64,000 nt of DNA from Aspidapion aeneum (lineage: Eukaryota > Arthropoda > Insecta > Coleoptera > Brentidae), in assembly GCA_963576565.1 (NCBI GenBank), contig OY755038.1:60922366-60986365 (forward strand), read 5' to 3'. Both the position numbers and the translations under genes were made by a program. Positions within the stretch are counted from its first letter, which is position 1, and each line of letters begins with the position of its first letter. The notes below the pieces were generated by a model. It was given only the letters and a program-made list of their open reading frames with translations. It was not told the DNA's origin and searched no databases. Positions 8,934 through 24,228 of the stretch are shown here, piece after piece.

Positions 8934-9955
8934 ATATGTATAAAAAAACTCACTGAGAAATGTATGCTATGCTATTGCACTTTATCGTTAACCAAATATT
9001 TGCAGTCATTTAAACTGTGTAAAAAATACACTTAAACCGGTGGGTATAAGTATATAGCTAAATACTAGTCTTTTATGTAAAGGTGGCCGTGACTGTTACG
9101 AATTTCGGCTGTTATTGAGAAAAATCCACCGCTAAATTTTAACCGCATGGGTTTTTTTACCAAATATTCAGAGAATGTTTGTAAATTGCCTTTTAAGCTT
9201 GTTAATATTGTGTTGTATGTTCCTATGAGCAAAAACATTTAACGCACCGCGTGTGAATTTATTAGTATACTTATTACTTAGTGTAATTTCTAAGATAGTA
9301 AACAAGCAACCACTTTAAAAACCTGTGAATGCCTATCAAAACTTTTACGGCTCTGTATAAATATTAAATCAGTCTGCCAGACACGAGAAACTAAAAAGAA
9401 AAAGGCTAGGGGCAAAATGCTTTTGCAACTAGAGTTGGTAAAAAAACTTTTTTGCACTTTTTTCGACATATTTTTTGCCTTTTTAATCCGTTGTCATCTC
9501 GTCGAGTTTCTAACAGTGCGTTAAATTTTCATGAAGCTTTATTTAGTGACGTGTCGGATTTTAAAGAGATTTCTCTCTGTTTTAATGTGTACGAACTATG
9601 TCTGAAGGAAATTAAAATGATTCCACAAACGTTTCTACAACTTTTATTAATTTTACAAGATTTTAGTTAACTTACTTTGCATGTAGATAGGTGTTGTGTG
9701 TATGTGGGACAAATTTTGCATTTCAGTTAGGATCGACTTTCACGTATCAGAAACAATGGTTTTGTTCAAAATAAATGCATATAAATATAAATAGTTCCTA
9801 TACTGTTATATTAAATAAATTGCTAATATCGGAGGAGGTTATTCTTGGGTAAATTTTGAGAAAAAAAACTTAGTTTGAACATAATATGCCCTAAACTTCT
9901 TTAATTTTGTATAGCTGTAGGCTTTGTCGCTCTAGTGCTATTTTACTTGAGACTC
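8934..9955. other. A+T-rich DNA without a recognised feature
   Basis: It begins with the ATAT target duplication. A 72-aa open frame at 9452-9670 has no motif. Nothing else is supportable. Confidence 0.55.
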
Positions 9956-9959
9956 TCGA

Positions 9960-10190
9960 TTTTAAGAGTAGAGCAGAGAAACGGGCCTTATTACCAGACC
10001 GGACTTATGTCACGGCCCTTGCAATAAAGGAGAAGGAAAAGTAAAAATTACCTACAACCAGACTAGTGCACTTGCTACGAGTTTTGAGTAAAGGACCTAT
10101 AACCAGACGAGGCACCTGCTACAGGTTTAAGTAAGAGCCATATAGTAACCAGGCGGTGCACTTGGTACTATATAATTTAAAAATAATTGC
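9960..10190. repeat. Imperfect short tandem repeats, about 50-55 bp
   Basis: The theme ACCAGAC..G.GCAC.TGCTAC is repeated three to four times (around 9993, 10058, 10100 and 10157), separated by GTAAAGGACCTA-like stretches. The copies are degenerate. Confidence 0.5.
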
Positions 10191-11084
10191 CAAAACGCAG
10201 TAGCATGTAGGCTACGCCGAAAATAGACTTGGGCACAATAATTGAGAAACAAGAATCAGTTTGAATCTGTTTTATTAATTGCCAATCGACCGTTTACAAT
10301 AAATGCTTATTATTCTAAAATCAATTTGCGTCATCGTATCGACAATAAATTTGTTAATTATAATAAACTAAAATATCGTATCCGCATAATTATACAGGTG
10401 AAAAAGAAATATATAAAAATTATAAAATGTTCCATTTTGGATAAACGAACAACTTATGAGAAACGGTGGAAAATATTTAAAAAAAGTCTTCTCTCAAGAA
10501 ATTTTATTCATTAAAGCGGGTTTTCTAATGTATAACATGGTTTAGCCATTCATACCGTATGTATGAAAGGCTATTCGGATCGTCACAAAAACTTTATTTT
10601 CACTCAAAATTAGTTCACGGGTACGAAATTCCACGTTTGTTAGTATTATTTGGCTTAAAAAATTCCGTTGATTGACGCTCGCATCTTGATGACGGGTAAA
10701 AGCAATATGCGTTGATCCGGCCTGAAAGACAGAAGAGCTGTCGTAAGTCACGGACTATAGTTTGTTTTCTTTTGTTTGTATTCGATCTTTTCATTGATGG
10801 ATATGTATCGCAGTTTTTCGCCTGCTTTTGTTTTTTTTTCTCTCGTATCTCGGTAGGTGGCGCTTTTTGCGATAGTTTTCTCACTATTTACTTATGAAAT
10901 GGTCAAACTGACCAAGCAGTGTTCTGAGGAGTCCCATAAGGACGAAACTGTCAACACTTATTAGGTGTCCATTAGATCTTGGACTTCCGTGAGGTTAAGC
11001 TGAGCTACCCACGGAAAAATATATGAGAGAAACAAAAACTCCTTTTTGCCCAATTAGCCACGAAACTTGCTTGATTTAAAAATA
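10191..11084. other. Non-coding; includes a fragment shared with 34.1 and 35.6-36.1 kb
   Basis: Around 10900-11060 the words CATAAGGACGAAACTGTCAA, CAACACTTATTAGGTGTCCA and AGCTACCCACGGA recur in similar form at 35640-35700 and 36070-36130, and GCTTAGCCACGAAA-like sequence at 34147. This marks a dispersed repeat whose ends I cannot define. A 90-aa K/I/N-rich frame at 10242-10514 has no recognisable domain. Confidence 0.5.
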
Positions 11085-12430
11085 TTTTTCTTTCAACCAT
11101 TGTTTTGAAAATTATACGATTGCCTGGCCAATCATGTCTTTTCTTATAAATTCATTCCTACTGATCCGATTTTGATTAACTAAAAAACATCCTGGTGATA
11201 ATTGATTGCTTTTTAAAGATCATGATCAAAATTTATCGCCATCTTAAAATTTAGGATGGCGGACAGAATCATACTTGATTCTAGTTTTTTTAATCTGTAG
11301 AAAAGCATTACTTTTCTCCCGTTTAACAAGGTACAAAGTAATAAAATCGGTTAGGTGGTTCTCACAAAATCTGATTTTGTTTTAACCATTGTTTTACAAA
11401 TTATACGATTGCATTGCCAATCCTGTTTGCATTCGGTTCTTTCTAAATTCATTATTTCACTAAAATCATTTCAGTAATAATCAATTTATAAAGAAATTAA
11501 TGCAGAAAGGATTGGCAATGCAATCGTATAATTTGTAAAACAATGGGTAATTCGAGTTTGTGAGAACCACTACACCGGTTTTATTAATTTGTACCTATGC
11601 GGAGGAAAAGTAGTGTTTTTCTATAAACTAAAAAAAAACAAAAACATTTTCGCAAAATAAGATTAAACACACCATTTTCAAGAATCAAGTATGATTCTGT
11701 CCGACATCTTAAATTCCAAGATGGCGTAAAATTTCGATAACAATCTTTAAAGAGCCATCAATTCTCACCAAGATTTTTTTATTTCATTAAAATCGGTTAA
11801 GTAATAACAAATTTATAAGGAAATGAATGCAGACAGGATTGGCAATGCAATCGTAGAATCTGTAAAACAATGGTTAAAACAAAAATAGATTTTTTGAGAA
11901 CCACCCCACCGATTTTACTAGTTTGTACATCGTTGTGTGAGGAAAGAGTAGTAATTTTCTATAAGTTAAAAAAAAACTAAAACATTTTCGGAAAATAAGA
12001 ATAAATACGCCATTTTGAAGAATCAAGTACGATTCTGTCAGCCAACTTAAAGTTTAAGATGGCGATAAATTTTGATCACGATCTTTAAAAGGCAATCAAT
12101 TCTCACCAGGATGTTTTTTACTTTATCAAAATCGGTTTAGTAGTAATGAATTTATACGGAAATAAATGCAGACATGATTGACAAGGCAATCGTATAATAT
12201 GTAAAACACCACTAAACCAATTTTGCTTATTGGTATCTTGTTGCGCGTGGCAAGAATGCAGCTTTTTCACTAATTTAAAACATAATTGAAACATGTTCGC
12301 AACATAAGAATAAACGAGCATCTTGGATTTTGAGATGGCAGACAAAAAAATATATTTAGTCAAAACTCTGATTAATTCTCTATCAAGTGCAGTTTCTTCC
12401 ATTAAAATCGATTGTATAGTTCAAAAGTTG
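11085..12430. repeat. Inverted plus tandem repeat cluster, about 330-bp units
   Basis: The block TGCAG...GATTGGCAATGCAATCGTA recurs in direct orientation at about 11501, 11828 and 12167 (spacings 327 and 339). The region 11090-11425 is the same unit inverted (ATACGATTGCATTGCCAATC at about 11402), so the first two units form a large palindrome centred near 11450. Units also share GATTCTGTC...AAGATGGCG and AAAATCGGTT. No coding capacity is visible. Confidence 0.8.
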
Positions 12431-12954
12431 TAATGAAAAAAAAATTGCCCGGTTTTTTTGACCCACCCGGTATATATCTTTTAAAATGTCCATCGCAACT
12501 TTGCTTACTGCACCTTGGATCATTTAACAAAAAAAAAAAAAAATTAAAAAAAAAAACACACAGCTGATTTTGACGTAATTGACATTCATCGAAGATTGCT
12601 CACGAATCGGTAAGCATCGATGCTATCAACTGATGCCATCAACTCATGCCATCAACTGATTCCCTGGTGGAATTCATCAGACAATTTACGAGCCCGATGG
12701 ATTTGAACGAATTACAGTGATTAATTTAAGAACTTGAGTGTCGTCATCGATGAGCTTATCGATGACTACGAACTCGCCCTACTACAACATTGTCAATTGA
12801 TCTCGTATTGTAATTATTATTTGCATTTTTTATACATTCATTAGGATTTTTAAGATCCTAAAAGCGTGCGCAAACAAAAAAGCTGTTTAATATCCATAAC
12901 ATTACTTATTTTATACAGAGAATTTGTTGGAAATAATCTTTGTTTACCACAGAT
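12431..12954. other. Spacer, nothing recognised
   Basis: Contains ACCCGGTATATAT (12466), a phrase that recurs near 54717, a poly-A stretch at 12529-12556 and a short run of TGATGCCATCAACT-like repeats at 12625-12660. No gene is visible. Confidence 0.5.
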
Positions 12955-15240
12955 AATTTTTGCATAATTTCCAAGCTTTTGATGTGTGTATCTAAAACAT
13001 CACCCCAACCAATAATACCATAAGCAGAGTTGGGCAGTTGTAAACAGCAAAAGTAGTTGCACTCTGATTACTTTTTTCCTCCTAGTTGTTATCATCGATT
13101 ATTTTTATTCTGCATAAAATAATCGCAAAAAGTACTTCAAAAAGTAGCTCACTACTTGGTTTTAACTACATTTAGTAATTTAACTGCTTTTGTGGAGTTT
13201 GATTACTTTAAAAAATATTTAATTACTACTATTATTAACTACTTTTGCGGAATTTGATTATTCTTAAAAATATTTCACTACTAATAGTTAAATTTTTTAA
13301 AAAGTAATTAAATCCCTTAAAAGTAGTCAAATTACTTAAAGTAGTTAAAATCATGTACTTAACTACTTTTTGAAGTACCTACTTTTTGCGATTGTTGTAG
13401 GCAGAATAAAAATAAAAGTCAAATGCTGCCATGGACTAACTGACCATTTAAATTCGCTACCTACATGCTTGTACTCAAAATAGTAGTTAAATTTTTAACT
13501 CTTCCTACTAGTTGTTAGTAACTTAACTAATTTTTTGATGAAGTAGAATACTCCACTACTTTTTTCAAGGAATCTGCCCAACTCAGTTAATTTTTAGAAA
13601 ATTTTTAGATACTTTTTGGGTTTGGGTAGTATTTCTGTAATTTTCTTAAGAACATAATTTACGTGAATTCAAACCAGTATCCAAAACTATCCCCAAATAC
13701 TTAATGGTTTTTGTTACAGGAATTACAATTTTTTTTTTGAAAAATAAAAACAACATATAAACTCTCCTTTTATTTCAATATTTTCGTTACACAGCTAAAG
13801 CGGAAATTAGCTTGTTTATGTTGCGCGCTTTGAATGCATTTTTATTAACGACAATAACCGTTACGCTGTTATTCTGTATTTCTGGCTGTTTAACTTTGTG
13901 CTTCACAGTTTAATGCTAGAAACCGGCTGGTGCGCTTTTTTATGCGGCCTTTAGCGGAAATAATAGTATTTCGACGCAAAATGGCTTGGTAATTTCTACA
14001 AAAGTTTTTTAATTTTAACAAATTATTTTTTACTACCCTTCACCATATAATTTCTAATATGATTGGCGGCATGATATTTAAAATATATAAATACCTACAT
14101 ATGCCGCTAAAGTCTCCCCATTGAAATTTGCGGTATAGAAAAGGGTTATAAAAGTGCCACGTGCTACCGGAATCGTAAAAACAATTTTAGTATTTCCATT
14201 TTTGCATAATTTCCAAGCTTTTGATGTGTGTCTCTAAAAGACCACCCCAGCCAATAATACCATAATATGTAATATGGGTTTGATCAAGTGAAAAAAATAA
14301 TATTTTCAGTTGGTTAATTGTTAGAAAATATTTTGGATACTTTTACCAACGCAAACCAGTATCCGAAACTATCCTTAAAAATTTAATGGTTTTTGTTGGA
14401 GGAATTACAATTTTTTTTGGATTAATAAAAACAGAACATTTTATTTCAATATTTTCGTTACACAGCTAAAGCGGAAATTAGCTTGTTTTTGTTGCGCGCT
14501 ATGAATGCATTTTTATTAACGACAATAACCGTTACGCTGTTATTCTGTATTTCTGGCTGTTTAACTTTGTTGCTTTATAGTTTAATGCTGGAAACCGGCT
14601 GGTGCGCTTTTTTATGCGGCTTTTAGCGGAAATAATAGTATTTCAACGCAAAATAATTTCTACAAAAGCTTTTTAATTTTAACAAAATCATTTTTACTAC
14701 CCTCCACCATATAATTTCTAATGTGATTGGCTAAAGTCTCCCCATTAAAATTTGCGGTATGAAAAAGGGTCATAAAAGTGGCACGTGCTACCGGAATCAT
14801 AAAAACAATTTTGGTATTTCTATTTTTGCATAATTTCCAAGCTTTTAATGTGTGTATCTAAAACACCACCCCACCCAATAATACCATAATATAAATATGA
14901 GTTTGAACAAGAGAAAAATATATTATTTTCAGTTGGTTAATTGTTAGAGAATTTTTGAGATACTTAGGTTTCGCTAGTATTTTCTCATTTTCTTAACAGC
15001 ATGATTTACGTGAACATCCCAACGCAAACCAGTATACAAAACTATCCCCAAATATGTAATGCTTTTTGTAACAGGAATTATTTTTTGTTTTGAATTAATA
15101 AAAACAACATAGAAACTATCCCCTTTTATTTCAATATTTTCGTTACACAGATAAAGCGGAAATTAGCTTGTTTATTTGCGCGCTTTGAATGCATTTTTAT
15201 TTTAACTTGCTTTACAGTTTAATGTTGGAAACCGGCTGGT
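12955..15240 (-). pseudogene. Three tandem units with non-LTR reverse transcriptase fragments
   Basis: Units of about 670-685 bp, once an insertion is removed, are marked by TATTTCAATATTTTCGTTAC at 13771, 14442 and 15127. On the minus strand each encodes, in order, a remnant like I-K-Y-L-G-I-V-L-D (about 13670-13735, 14352-14415 and 15030-15080) and then Y-G-I-I-G-W-G...L-E-I-M-Q (12957-13019, 14206-14265 and 14830-14888). These are the conserved positions just after the catalytic core in jockey/CR1-type reverse transcriptases. All carry stops and deletions between the motifs. The third unit is cut off near the GGCGCC minisatellite. Confidence 0.65.
13024..13585. mobile_element. hAT-like foldback MITE inside the first unit
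   Basis: It begins CAGAGTTGGGCAG (about 13025) and ends CTGCCCAACTC (about 13579); the two are inverted copies. The interior is also largely palindromic: CGCAAAAAGTACTTCAAAAA near 13120 pairs with TTTTTGAAGTACCTACTTTTTGCG near 13367, with many TAACTAC/GTAGTTA words between. The CAGAG start is typical of hAT termini. No transposase is present. An 8-bp target duplication is not clear. Confidence 0.55.
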
Positions 15241-15342
15241 GCGGTCTAGGACACTGGGCGCCGCCAACTCGGCGCCGCCAACTGGGCGCAACGAACACGG
15301 TGCTGCCAACTGGGCGATGGGCCAACTGGGCGCCGGGCCAAT
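15241..15342. repeat. GGCGCC minisatellite, copy 1
   Basis: Repeats of the 14-15-mer AACTGGGCGCCGCC with variants (GGCGCCGGGCC, GGTGCTGCC), about seven units, in otherwise A+T-rich DNA. The flank GCGGTCTAGGACA and the following AATAAAATTTGCAGATG match those of the array at 63.3 kb, so the array travels inside a larger dispersed repeat. Confidence 0.8.
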
Positions 15343-15625
15343 ATTTTTTTTCAATAAAATTTGCAGATGAAAAACAAAATATTATATTATATTATTATTT
15401 ATGCAAAACATCTTTAAAAAATTCATTACGTAATTTTTTTGAAATTTGGTTCTGTTTAGTAGAGTTAAACCCATTAAGTCGAGTGTTGCTATTTGGTAGG
15501 TGTAGATTTCTGGTAACCTGGTAACATAAAATTTACGTTTTTATTACAAGAATCCAAAATGGCGGACTTCTTTACTTTTTAACTGTTTGTTCTTAAACTT
15601 GAAAATTTGCAGTGTTTGACATCAT
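15343..15625. other. 3' flank of the minisatellite-bearing repeat
   Basis: AAAATTTGCAGATG...AAAACATCTTTAAAAAATTC up to about 15440 is homologous to 63430-63525. The remainder shows nothing recognisable. Confidence 0.45.
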
Positions 15626-17480
15626 TTTTTTTTTTATTACGGGTATGCGCACTCGCAAGGAGATCCCTATCACGCTCGAGAAGCGGCAATTGCGCGGAAA
15701 TATTGGTGTGTGTTGGTTTTGAAACGGTTCAGGTTGTAACCTGCAGGGAAACTGTCGCAGGGAGTTTATTCAACAGCGATGCTGTTCTCCAGAGATATGA
15801 ATTCTGATATAATGAGGTTCTTGGTGCCTCTATTTTGACAATAAATTGATGGTTACCGTCTGTTTGACGTGTTCGCCTAGTAGGTGCTACTCCCGGGGGG
15901 ATCATACGTGCCAACTCTTCAGAGCATTTTCCGTGATAATACCTGTAGAAGAGAGATAGATCGCCCACAGTTCTTCGATGTTCGAGACTATCCAAGCTAC
16001 GGGTAAGTGCGGGGTCATTGCTCAGCTTGATAGCTCGTTTTTTCACAATGTTCAAAAGCATTAAGGTATGTTTGGGTGCCGCACTCCATATATGTGAGCA
16101 GTACTCCATAGTTGGTCGAATCTGGCTTTGTAGAGTGTCAGCAGTTGGCTTGGTGTATACAGATGTCTTGTACGAAATAGCACCCCAAGCTTTTGGGACG
16201 CCCTTTTACCTATATCTGCCACGTGACTGTGCCAAGACATGTTGGTGAGTGACTCCTAAGATGTTCAACTGGCTCTGCAATGCGACAGCACTTCCAGATA
16301 GCATGATGTTTGGCTCACCGGTACTGGTCTTTTTTGAAAACAGGGCTGCTTGGGTTTTCTGCGCGGTGAACTGTACAAGGTTTTTGTTGCCCCAGTCCTC
16401 TATTATCTCCAAGTCGCTATTTATCTGTGATATTTCAGTTAGTCTAAGGCAATGGAATTCACGTCCGGAGAGACATGTGGGTGGTATGACTGAGGAGACT
16501 ACATTGCCATCATCTGCAAAGCAATAAAGTGGATTTACTGTTTTATCTATGAGGTCATTTATGTAAATCAGAAAAAGTGTTGGCGAAAGGATTGCTCCCT
16601 GTGGCACACCAGCATTTATTTGGTAAGAGTTGGAGTTCCGGCCATCCAGTGCAACATAAATGGATCTATCCTTAAGGTAACTTTCAAACCAAGTGCAAAG
16701 TCTCGGCGACAATCCCGTTGCTTTGAGCTTGTTGAGCAGATTTTCATGCCAGACTTTATCGAATGCTTTAGATATATCTAAGGCAATTGTTCTTGTTTCG
16801 CCCCGTAACTCAATTTTTGCCATAAGTGAGTATGTATGTAAGTAAATCGCCAGTTGACCTATATTTTCGAAATCCGTATTGCTTGTCGTTGATAATTTTG
16901 TACTTTTCCAAGTACTTGGTTAGGTGATTGTTCACAACTCTTTCCACTACTTTTGATATCACCGGAAGTAGAGCAATTGGTCTATAGTTTAACGGATCTG
17001 TCTTTTTTCCTTTCTTTGGAATGGGTTGTACTGCGGCAGACTTCCATGATGATGGATATACGCCTTGCCTATAAGATAAATTAAATAATTTTGCGAAAGT
17101 TGGGGTGAGTTCGCTAGCAGAATTTTTGACTACTATCGCGGGAATGCCATCTGGACCCATTGCTTTGTTTGTATCCAACTTTTTAAGGGATTCTCGTATT
17201 TCTCTGTGACAAAAGGGTACCTCTGGCATACTGTGGGAAACCCTTTCAATGAACGGTGGAGTTTTTCCATTTGGCACTGTTAGGTTTGAGTTGGAGGAAA
17301 AGATTTTGGCCAGCGTATTAGCTTTTTCCTCTGATGTTGTGGCTAAGTGAGTATTTTTATCTGTAAGTGGTGGTATGGATGACTTGGTGAAGTTTGATCC
17401 AACAATTCTTTGATTGTATGTTTCTTTGGCGGCGTCAATAGTAATTTTGCAACTATTTCTGGCTTCTAATATCTATAACG
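15626..17480 (-). pseudogene. Jockey/CR1-like non-LTR reverse transcriptase, 5' truncated and frameshifted
   Basis: Minus strand, in three pieces. 17480-16810 holds the reverse transcriptase start (MGPDGIPAIVVKN, VQPIPKKG, NYRPIALLPVISKVVERVV, QYGFR). 16823-16206 continues in another frame with ALDISKAFDKVWH, GVPQGAILSPTLF and the catalytic FADD. 16109-15729 gives the tail (YCSHIWSAA, LEHRRTVGDLSLFYRYYHG). The endonuclease is missing, as expected for 5' truncation during target-primed insertion. A T-run at 15627-15637 on the plus strand is the likely poly(A) tail, marking the 3' end. At least two frame changes make it non-functional. Clade assignment is approximate. Confidence 0.85.
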
Positions 17481-17610
17481 AGGGTCCAATTGCAGTGCTT
17501 CGTAAGTAAAAACTTTTTCGATTTTGGTTTTTCGGCATCATTATGATCGTGACAGGTGGCGCCATATATTGAGAAGCACTTGAGGTTACAAAAAAATTCT
17601 AAACACTAAA
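17481..17610. other. Short spacer between retroelement and foldback copy A
   Basis: No motif is visible apart from sequence (TTGAGGTTAC) that may belong to the left margin of the following foldback repeat. Confidence 0.4.
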
Positions 17611-18245
17611 GAAAATACTCTGCCAATATATGGGCCCCTAAGCTCACACTAGGTATCTACTATAGTTATAGCGTACGTATGAGCTGATATAACTAAAAAC
17701 TAAAATAAATTTTATTCAACCCCAGACTAAATTACCTTTCGTTTGATACCACAAAAGCCATGTTTTGACTTAAACTCAAATTTTTAAAATCTACCCCCAC
17801 CCTTAAAAAAACAAAAACTAAAATATATTTTGTTTAACTCCGAACTCAATTACCTTTCGTTTGATATCACACACGCCATGTTTTTACGTAAACTGTAATT
17901 TTTGAAATCTACCCCCACCCTTTTATTTGGCTTGTGTTCGGTGGATTTTGTTCATTTCTAAATGGGACCATCTCGACCCAAGACCCAGCCTAGGTACCAA
18001 ATTTCATTGAAATCGGGCAAGCGGTTTTTGAGTTATGCGCGTTGATCGTTACAGACAGACATACAGACATACAGACAGATATACAGACAGACAGAGAGAC
18101 AGACAGACAGACGGCGCAACAAAAAAGTTTCAAAATCATCTGAAACGTAAAGATATATAAAAATTTTTGAAATCGGAGCAACTTTTTTTTCTCGAAAAAA
18201 TTAGGATCACCATAGCTCACTATAGTATAGTATATGTGTGAGCTA
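17611..18245 (+). mobile_element. Foldback repeat with CAGA microsatellite, copy A
   Basis: About 0.6 kb, with ends rich in AGCTCACAC...ACTATAG and TATAGTATA...TGTGAGCTAA that pair as inverted repeats. Inside are two similar blocks around TTACCTTTCGTTTGAT, CCCAGCCTAGGTACCAAATT followed by ATCGGGCAAGCGG, then a short CAGA/CATA microsatellite at 18052-18112 and CAAAATCATCTGAAACG. Copies B (18372-26553, inverted) and C (27020-27604) share the layout. No coding capacity; non-autonomous. Confidence 0.8.
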
Positions 18246-18371
18246 ATCTTCTCTTATTAAAAGTTAAAACAAAATCAGCTCTCATTGTAGTTAACTGCGG
18301 GTTTTCGCTTCCCCTGAAAAATTTTTAAAAGTGCACTTTCGAGGAACTGCACTTGGACCCTCGATAAGTAT
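18246..18371. other. Spacer between foldback copies A and B
   Basis: 126 bp with no feature; copies A and B point away from it in opposite orientation. Confidence 0.5.
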
Positions 18372-18508
18372 TTTAGCTCACACATATTATAGTAGTGTGA
18401 GCGAGCTATGGTGATCCTAATTTTTTCGAAAAAAAAGAGATGCTCCGATTTCAAAAATTTTTATATATCTTTGCGTTTCAGATGATTTCGAAACATTGTT
18501 GTTGCACC

Positions 18509-22259
<3,751 letters not shown>

Positions 22260-22598
22260 CACCAAACGCAAGCCAAATAAAAGGGTGGGGAGTAGATGAA
22301 AAAAATTAGAGTTTATGTGAAAATATGGCGTGTGTGATATCAAACGAAAGGTAATTAAGTCTGCAGTTAAACAAAATGAATTTTAGTTTTAAAGAAAAGG
22401 GTGGGGTAGATTTCAAAAATTAGACTTGAAGTGAAAATATGACGTGTGTGATATCAAACGAAAGGTAATTGAGTCTGGAGTTAAACAAAATACATTATAG
22501 TTTTTTTTTAAAGTGGGGGTAGATTTTAAAAATTAGAGTTTAAGGCAAAACATGGCTTTGTGGTATGAAATGAAAGGTAATTGAGTCTGGAGTTGAAT
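22260..22598 (-). repeat. Left interior of foldback copy B
   Basis: Three short direct repeats with GTGTGATATCAAACGAAAGG (about 22330, 22446 and a variant at 22560), each followed by TAATT.AGTCTG.AGTT. They are homologous to 27120-27300 of copy C. The segment ends at GAGTTGAAT, where the recombinase element begins. Confidence 0.75.
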
Positions 22599-22610
22599 AA
22601 TAGTTATTTA

Positions 22611-22726
22611 CCTAACAAGTGCGGAAAGTGATACTTTTCCGCACGCGACGGAAGTTGCACGAACGACGCGGAGCGGAGTTCGGGCAACCGTCAAGGGCGG
22701 AAAAGACATTTTCCGCAAGTGTTAGG
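22611..22726. repeat. Left terminal module, itself an inverted repeat
   Basis: It starts CCTAACAAGTGCGGAAA and ends TTTTCCGCAAGTGTTAGG, inverted copies about 115 bp apart, with a G+C-rich centre (CGACGCGGAGCGGAG). Each end holds a GTGCGGAAA/TTTTCCGCAC palindrome. A related module is present in the short relatives at 59.8 and 60.8 kb. Confidence 0.75.
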
Positions 22727-22894
22727 TACAACATTTTTCCTATGAACGTGGAAATCGTCAGTTTTTTAGAAAAAAAATAGTTTTTATCGGACAATTTTTT
22801 GGTCTTTTAGGTTAGAACACGCCAAGCACAAAGAATAAGGAATGAAATTGATGCATTCTTCTTTAATAACTTAAAAATAAAGTTATAAAAAATG

Positions 22895-22921
22895 AGTGCG
22901 GAAAAGTTACTTTTCCGCACT
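22895..22921. repeat. 27-bp palindrome, boundary of unit 1
   Basis: 13-bp arms AGTGCGGAAAAGT and ACTTTTCCGCACT around a single T. The length and arm-spacer-arm plan resemble a tyrosine-recombinase core site, but the 1-bp spacer is shorter than the usual 6-8 bp, so the true crossover may include inner arm bases. It lies 117 bp downstream of the recombinase stop codon. Confidence 0.85.
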
Positions 22922-22984
22922 CAAAACTATTTTATGTAATTTTGCATAAAATTAAATAAGAAACTAAAGATTTGTTAATATTTT

Positions 22985-22990
22985 CTTTAT
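22985..22990 (-). terminator. Polyadenylation hexamer of recombinase copy 1
   Basis: TTTATT on the plus strand (AATAAA in the transcript), about 50 bp past the stop codon. The corresponding hexamer of copy 2 is at 24714-24719. Confidence 0.55.
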
Positions 22991-23037
22991 TTTTTAAAAT
23001 AATAACAGAAAAATCGGAAAACTTTAAACTATATTTA

Positions 23038-24228
23038 CTATTTACTATAAAAATTAAAATTGAAGCTACAATTTGTAGCGCATTGCAGGTTCACTGCTGA
23101 GTCAGCTCCTTTTAAATGTGCTTTCATTTCACTGGCGTTTATAATTTGGCCCGTTTTTGAAGTAAAAATATGAGATTCCTGGATTTCCATGGATTTTACG
23201 ACACTGGAACTTTCTTCTTGGCCTTGATAAATAATGGAAGATGGTGCCTCACTTTCAATGTGATCTAGCTGCAGATTCTGATACATGTTGTTTAATGGTT
23301 TTTTTGATAAAATGTTTTCCGCAATTTTTTTCTTATTTTGTAGGGAATCCTCTATATAGGATTCCGCCACAGAAGTGGACTTCCAGCCCCCATGCCTTTT
23401 AATATTTGTGATATTGCTTCCTGCGTCAGCTAGCATTGTGGCCGATGATCGTCTAAAGCAATGGCCGGTGTACATTTCAGGATTTTTGAGGCCCAGATAT
23501 CCTGCAATGTTACTTGGCATTTTTCCAAACGTATTAATGCCGACGCATTGATTACCGCACTTTCCAGCTTTGTAGTTTAGGAAAAAACGATTTGTGGTGC
23601 AGTTTAAAGGACGTAACGACTTGTATTTTTTATATAAAGCGATGTAGCTGTCTTCGCAAACCACAAATTTTCTACATACCTTTGTTTTAGTATCTGGTAT
23701 GGTAATCAAGAGAATGTCGTCTTTTTCTTCAATGTTGTCGATGGTTAGTTTCGTTAGTTCTTCCCTGCGACACGCCCCAGCTACGCCGAAGATGGTGGCA
23801 ACTTTCATCATGAGATAAACCGAGTCTGGCGCTTGGGTCAAAAATTTTTCCGTGTCCTCCTTTTCAAATATTCTGGATTTTTTTGGTTTAAAGCCTTCAT
23901 TTTTGCGTTTTAGAAAGGCTGTCAATTTACAAAAATTTTTAAAATCGATGTTATGTTTGACTTTAAGGACCATTTTAACCATGGAATACTTGGACCATAA
24001 AGTAGAAGGAGAGAGTTTCTTCGATAAATAATAAAAATAGGCCAATATTACCTCCTCTTTTGCAGCAGCCACTGCTAAGGTCATACTCTTGCTTTTACAC
24101 CATGATTCTAAAGCTTCGTATTCTTTGTTGTATCTTGGCGAAGATTTCTCGGGTATCAACGATAGTGTGGCCGCATTTGCTGCCTCCAAAATCTCCTGGG
24201 GCGTTTCCTGTTCGGAATCTGAGTCCAT
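23038..24228 (-). CDS. Tyrosine recombinase, copy 1
   Basis: 396 aa, ATG at 24228, TAG at 23038-23040. It would cut and rejoin DNA through a 3'-phosphotyrosine and so move or rearrange the element. Residues about 30-110 are a helical, SAM-like core-binding domain (W43, LAYFYYLSKKLSPSTLW). The catalytic domain starts near 120. The family residues are present: R154 in ACRREEL, a candidate K at 181/183, H256-x-x-R259 in GHCFRRSS, H279 and W282 in HGGW, and Y291 in AESYI. K184-R186 and C-rich stretches (C210, C224, C228) follow the hairpin; the C-terminal 100 residues are S/E-rich and unassigned. The full catalytic set and open frame argue for recent activity. It differs from copy 2 at residues 56, 84, 96 and 118. 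No intron is needed. Confidence 0.92.
   Translation of the reverse strand: MDSDSEQETPQEILEAANAATLSLIPEKSSPRYNKEYEALESWCKSKSMTLAVAAAKEEVILAYFYYLSKKLSPSTLWSKYSMVKMVLKVKHNIDFKNFCKLTAFLKRKNEGFKPKKSRIFEKEDTEKFLTQAPDSVYLMMKVATIFGVAGACRREELTKLTIDNIEEKDDILLITIPDTKTKVCRKFVVCEDSYIALYKKYKSLRPLNCTTNRFFLNYKAGKCGNQCVGINTFGKMPSNIAGYLGLKNPEMYTGHCFRRSSATMLADAGSNITNIKRHGGWKSTSVAESYIEDSLQNKKKIAENILSKKPLNNMYQNLQLDHIESEAPSSIIYQGQEESSSVVKSMEIQESHIFTSKTGQIINASEMKAHLKGADSAVNLQCATNCSFNFNFYSK

Noticed and set aside
10242..10514. 90-codon K/I/N-rich frame
   Set aside because: Composition mirrors the A+T-rich DNA; no motif, no neighbouring signals.
13024..13585. An 8-bp target duplication for the hAT-like MITE
   Set aside because: Comparison with the two sister units shows sequence loss at the site; a clean duplication cannot be demonstrated.
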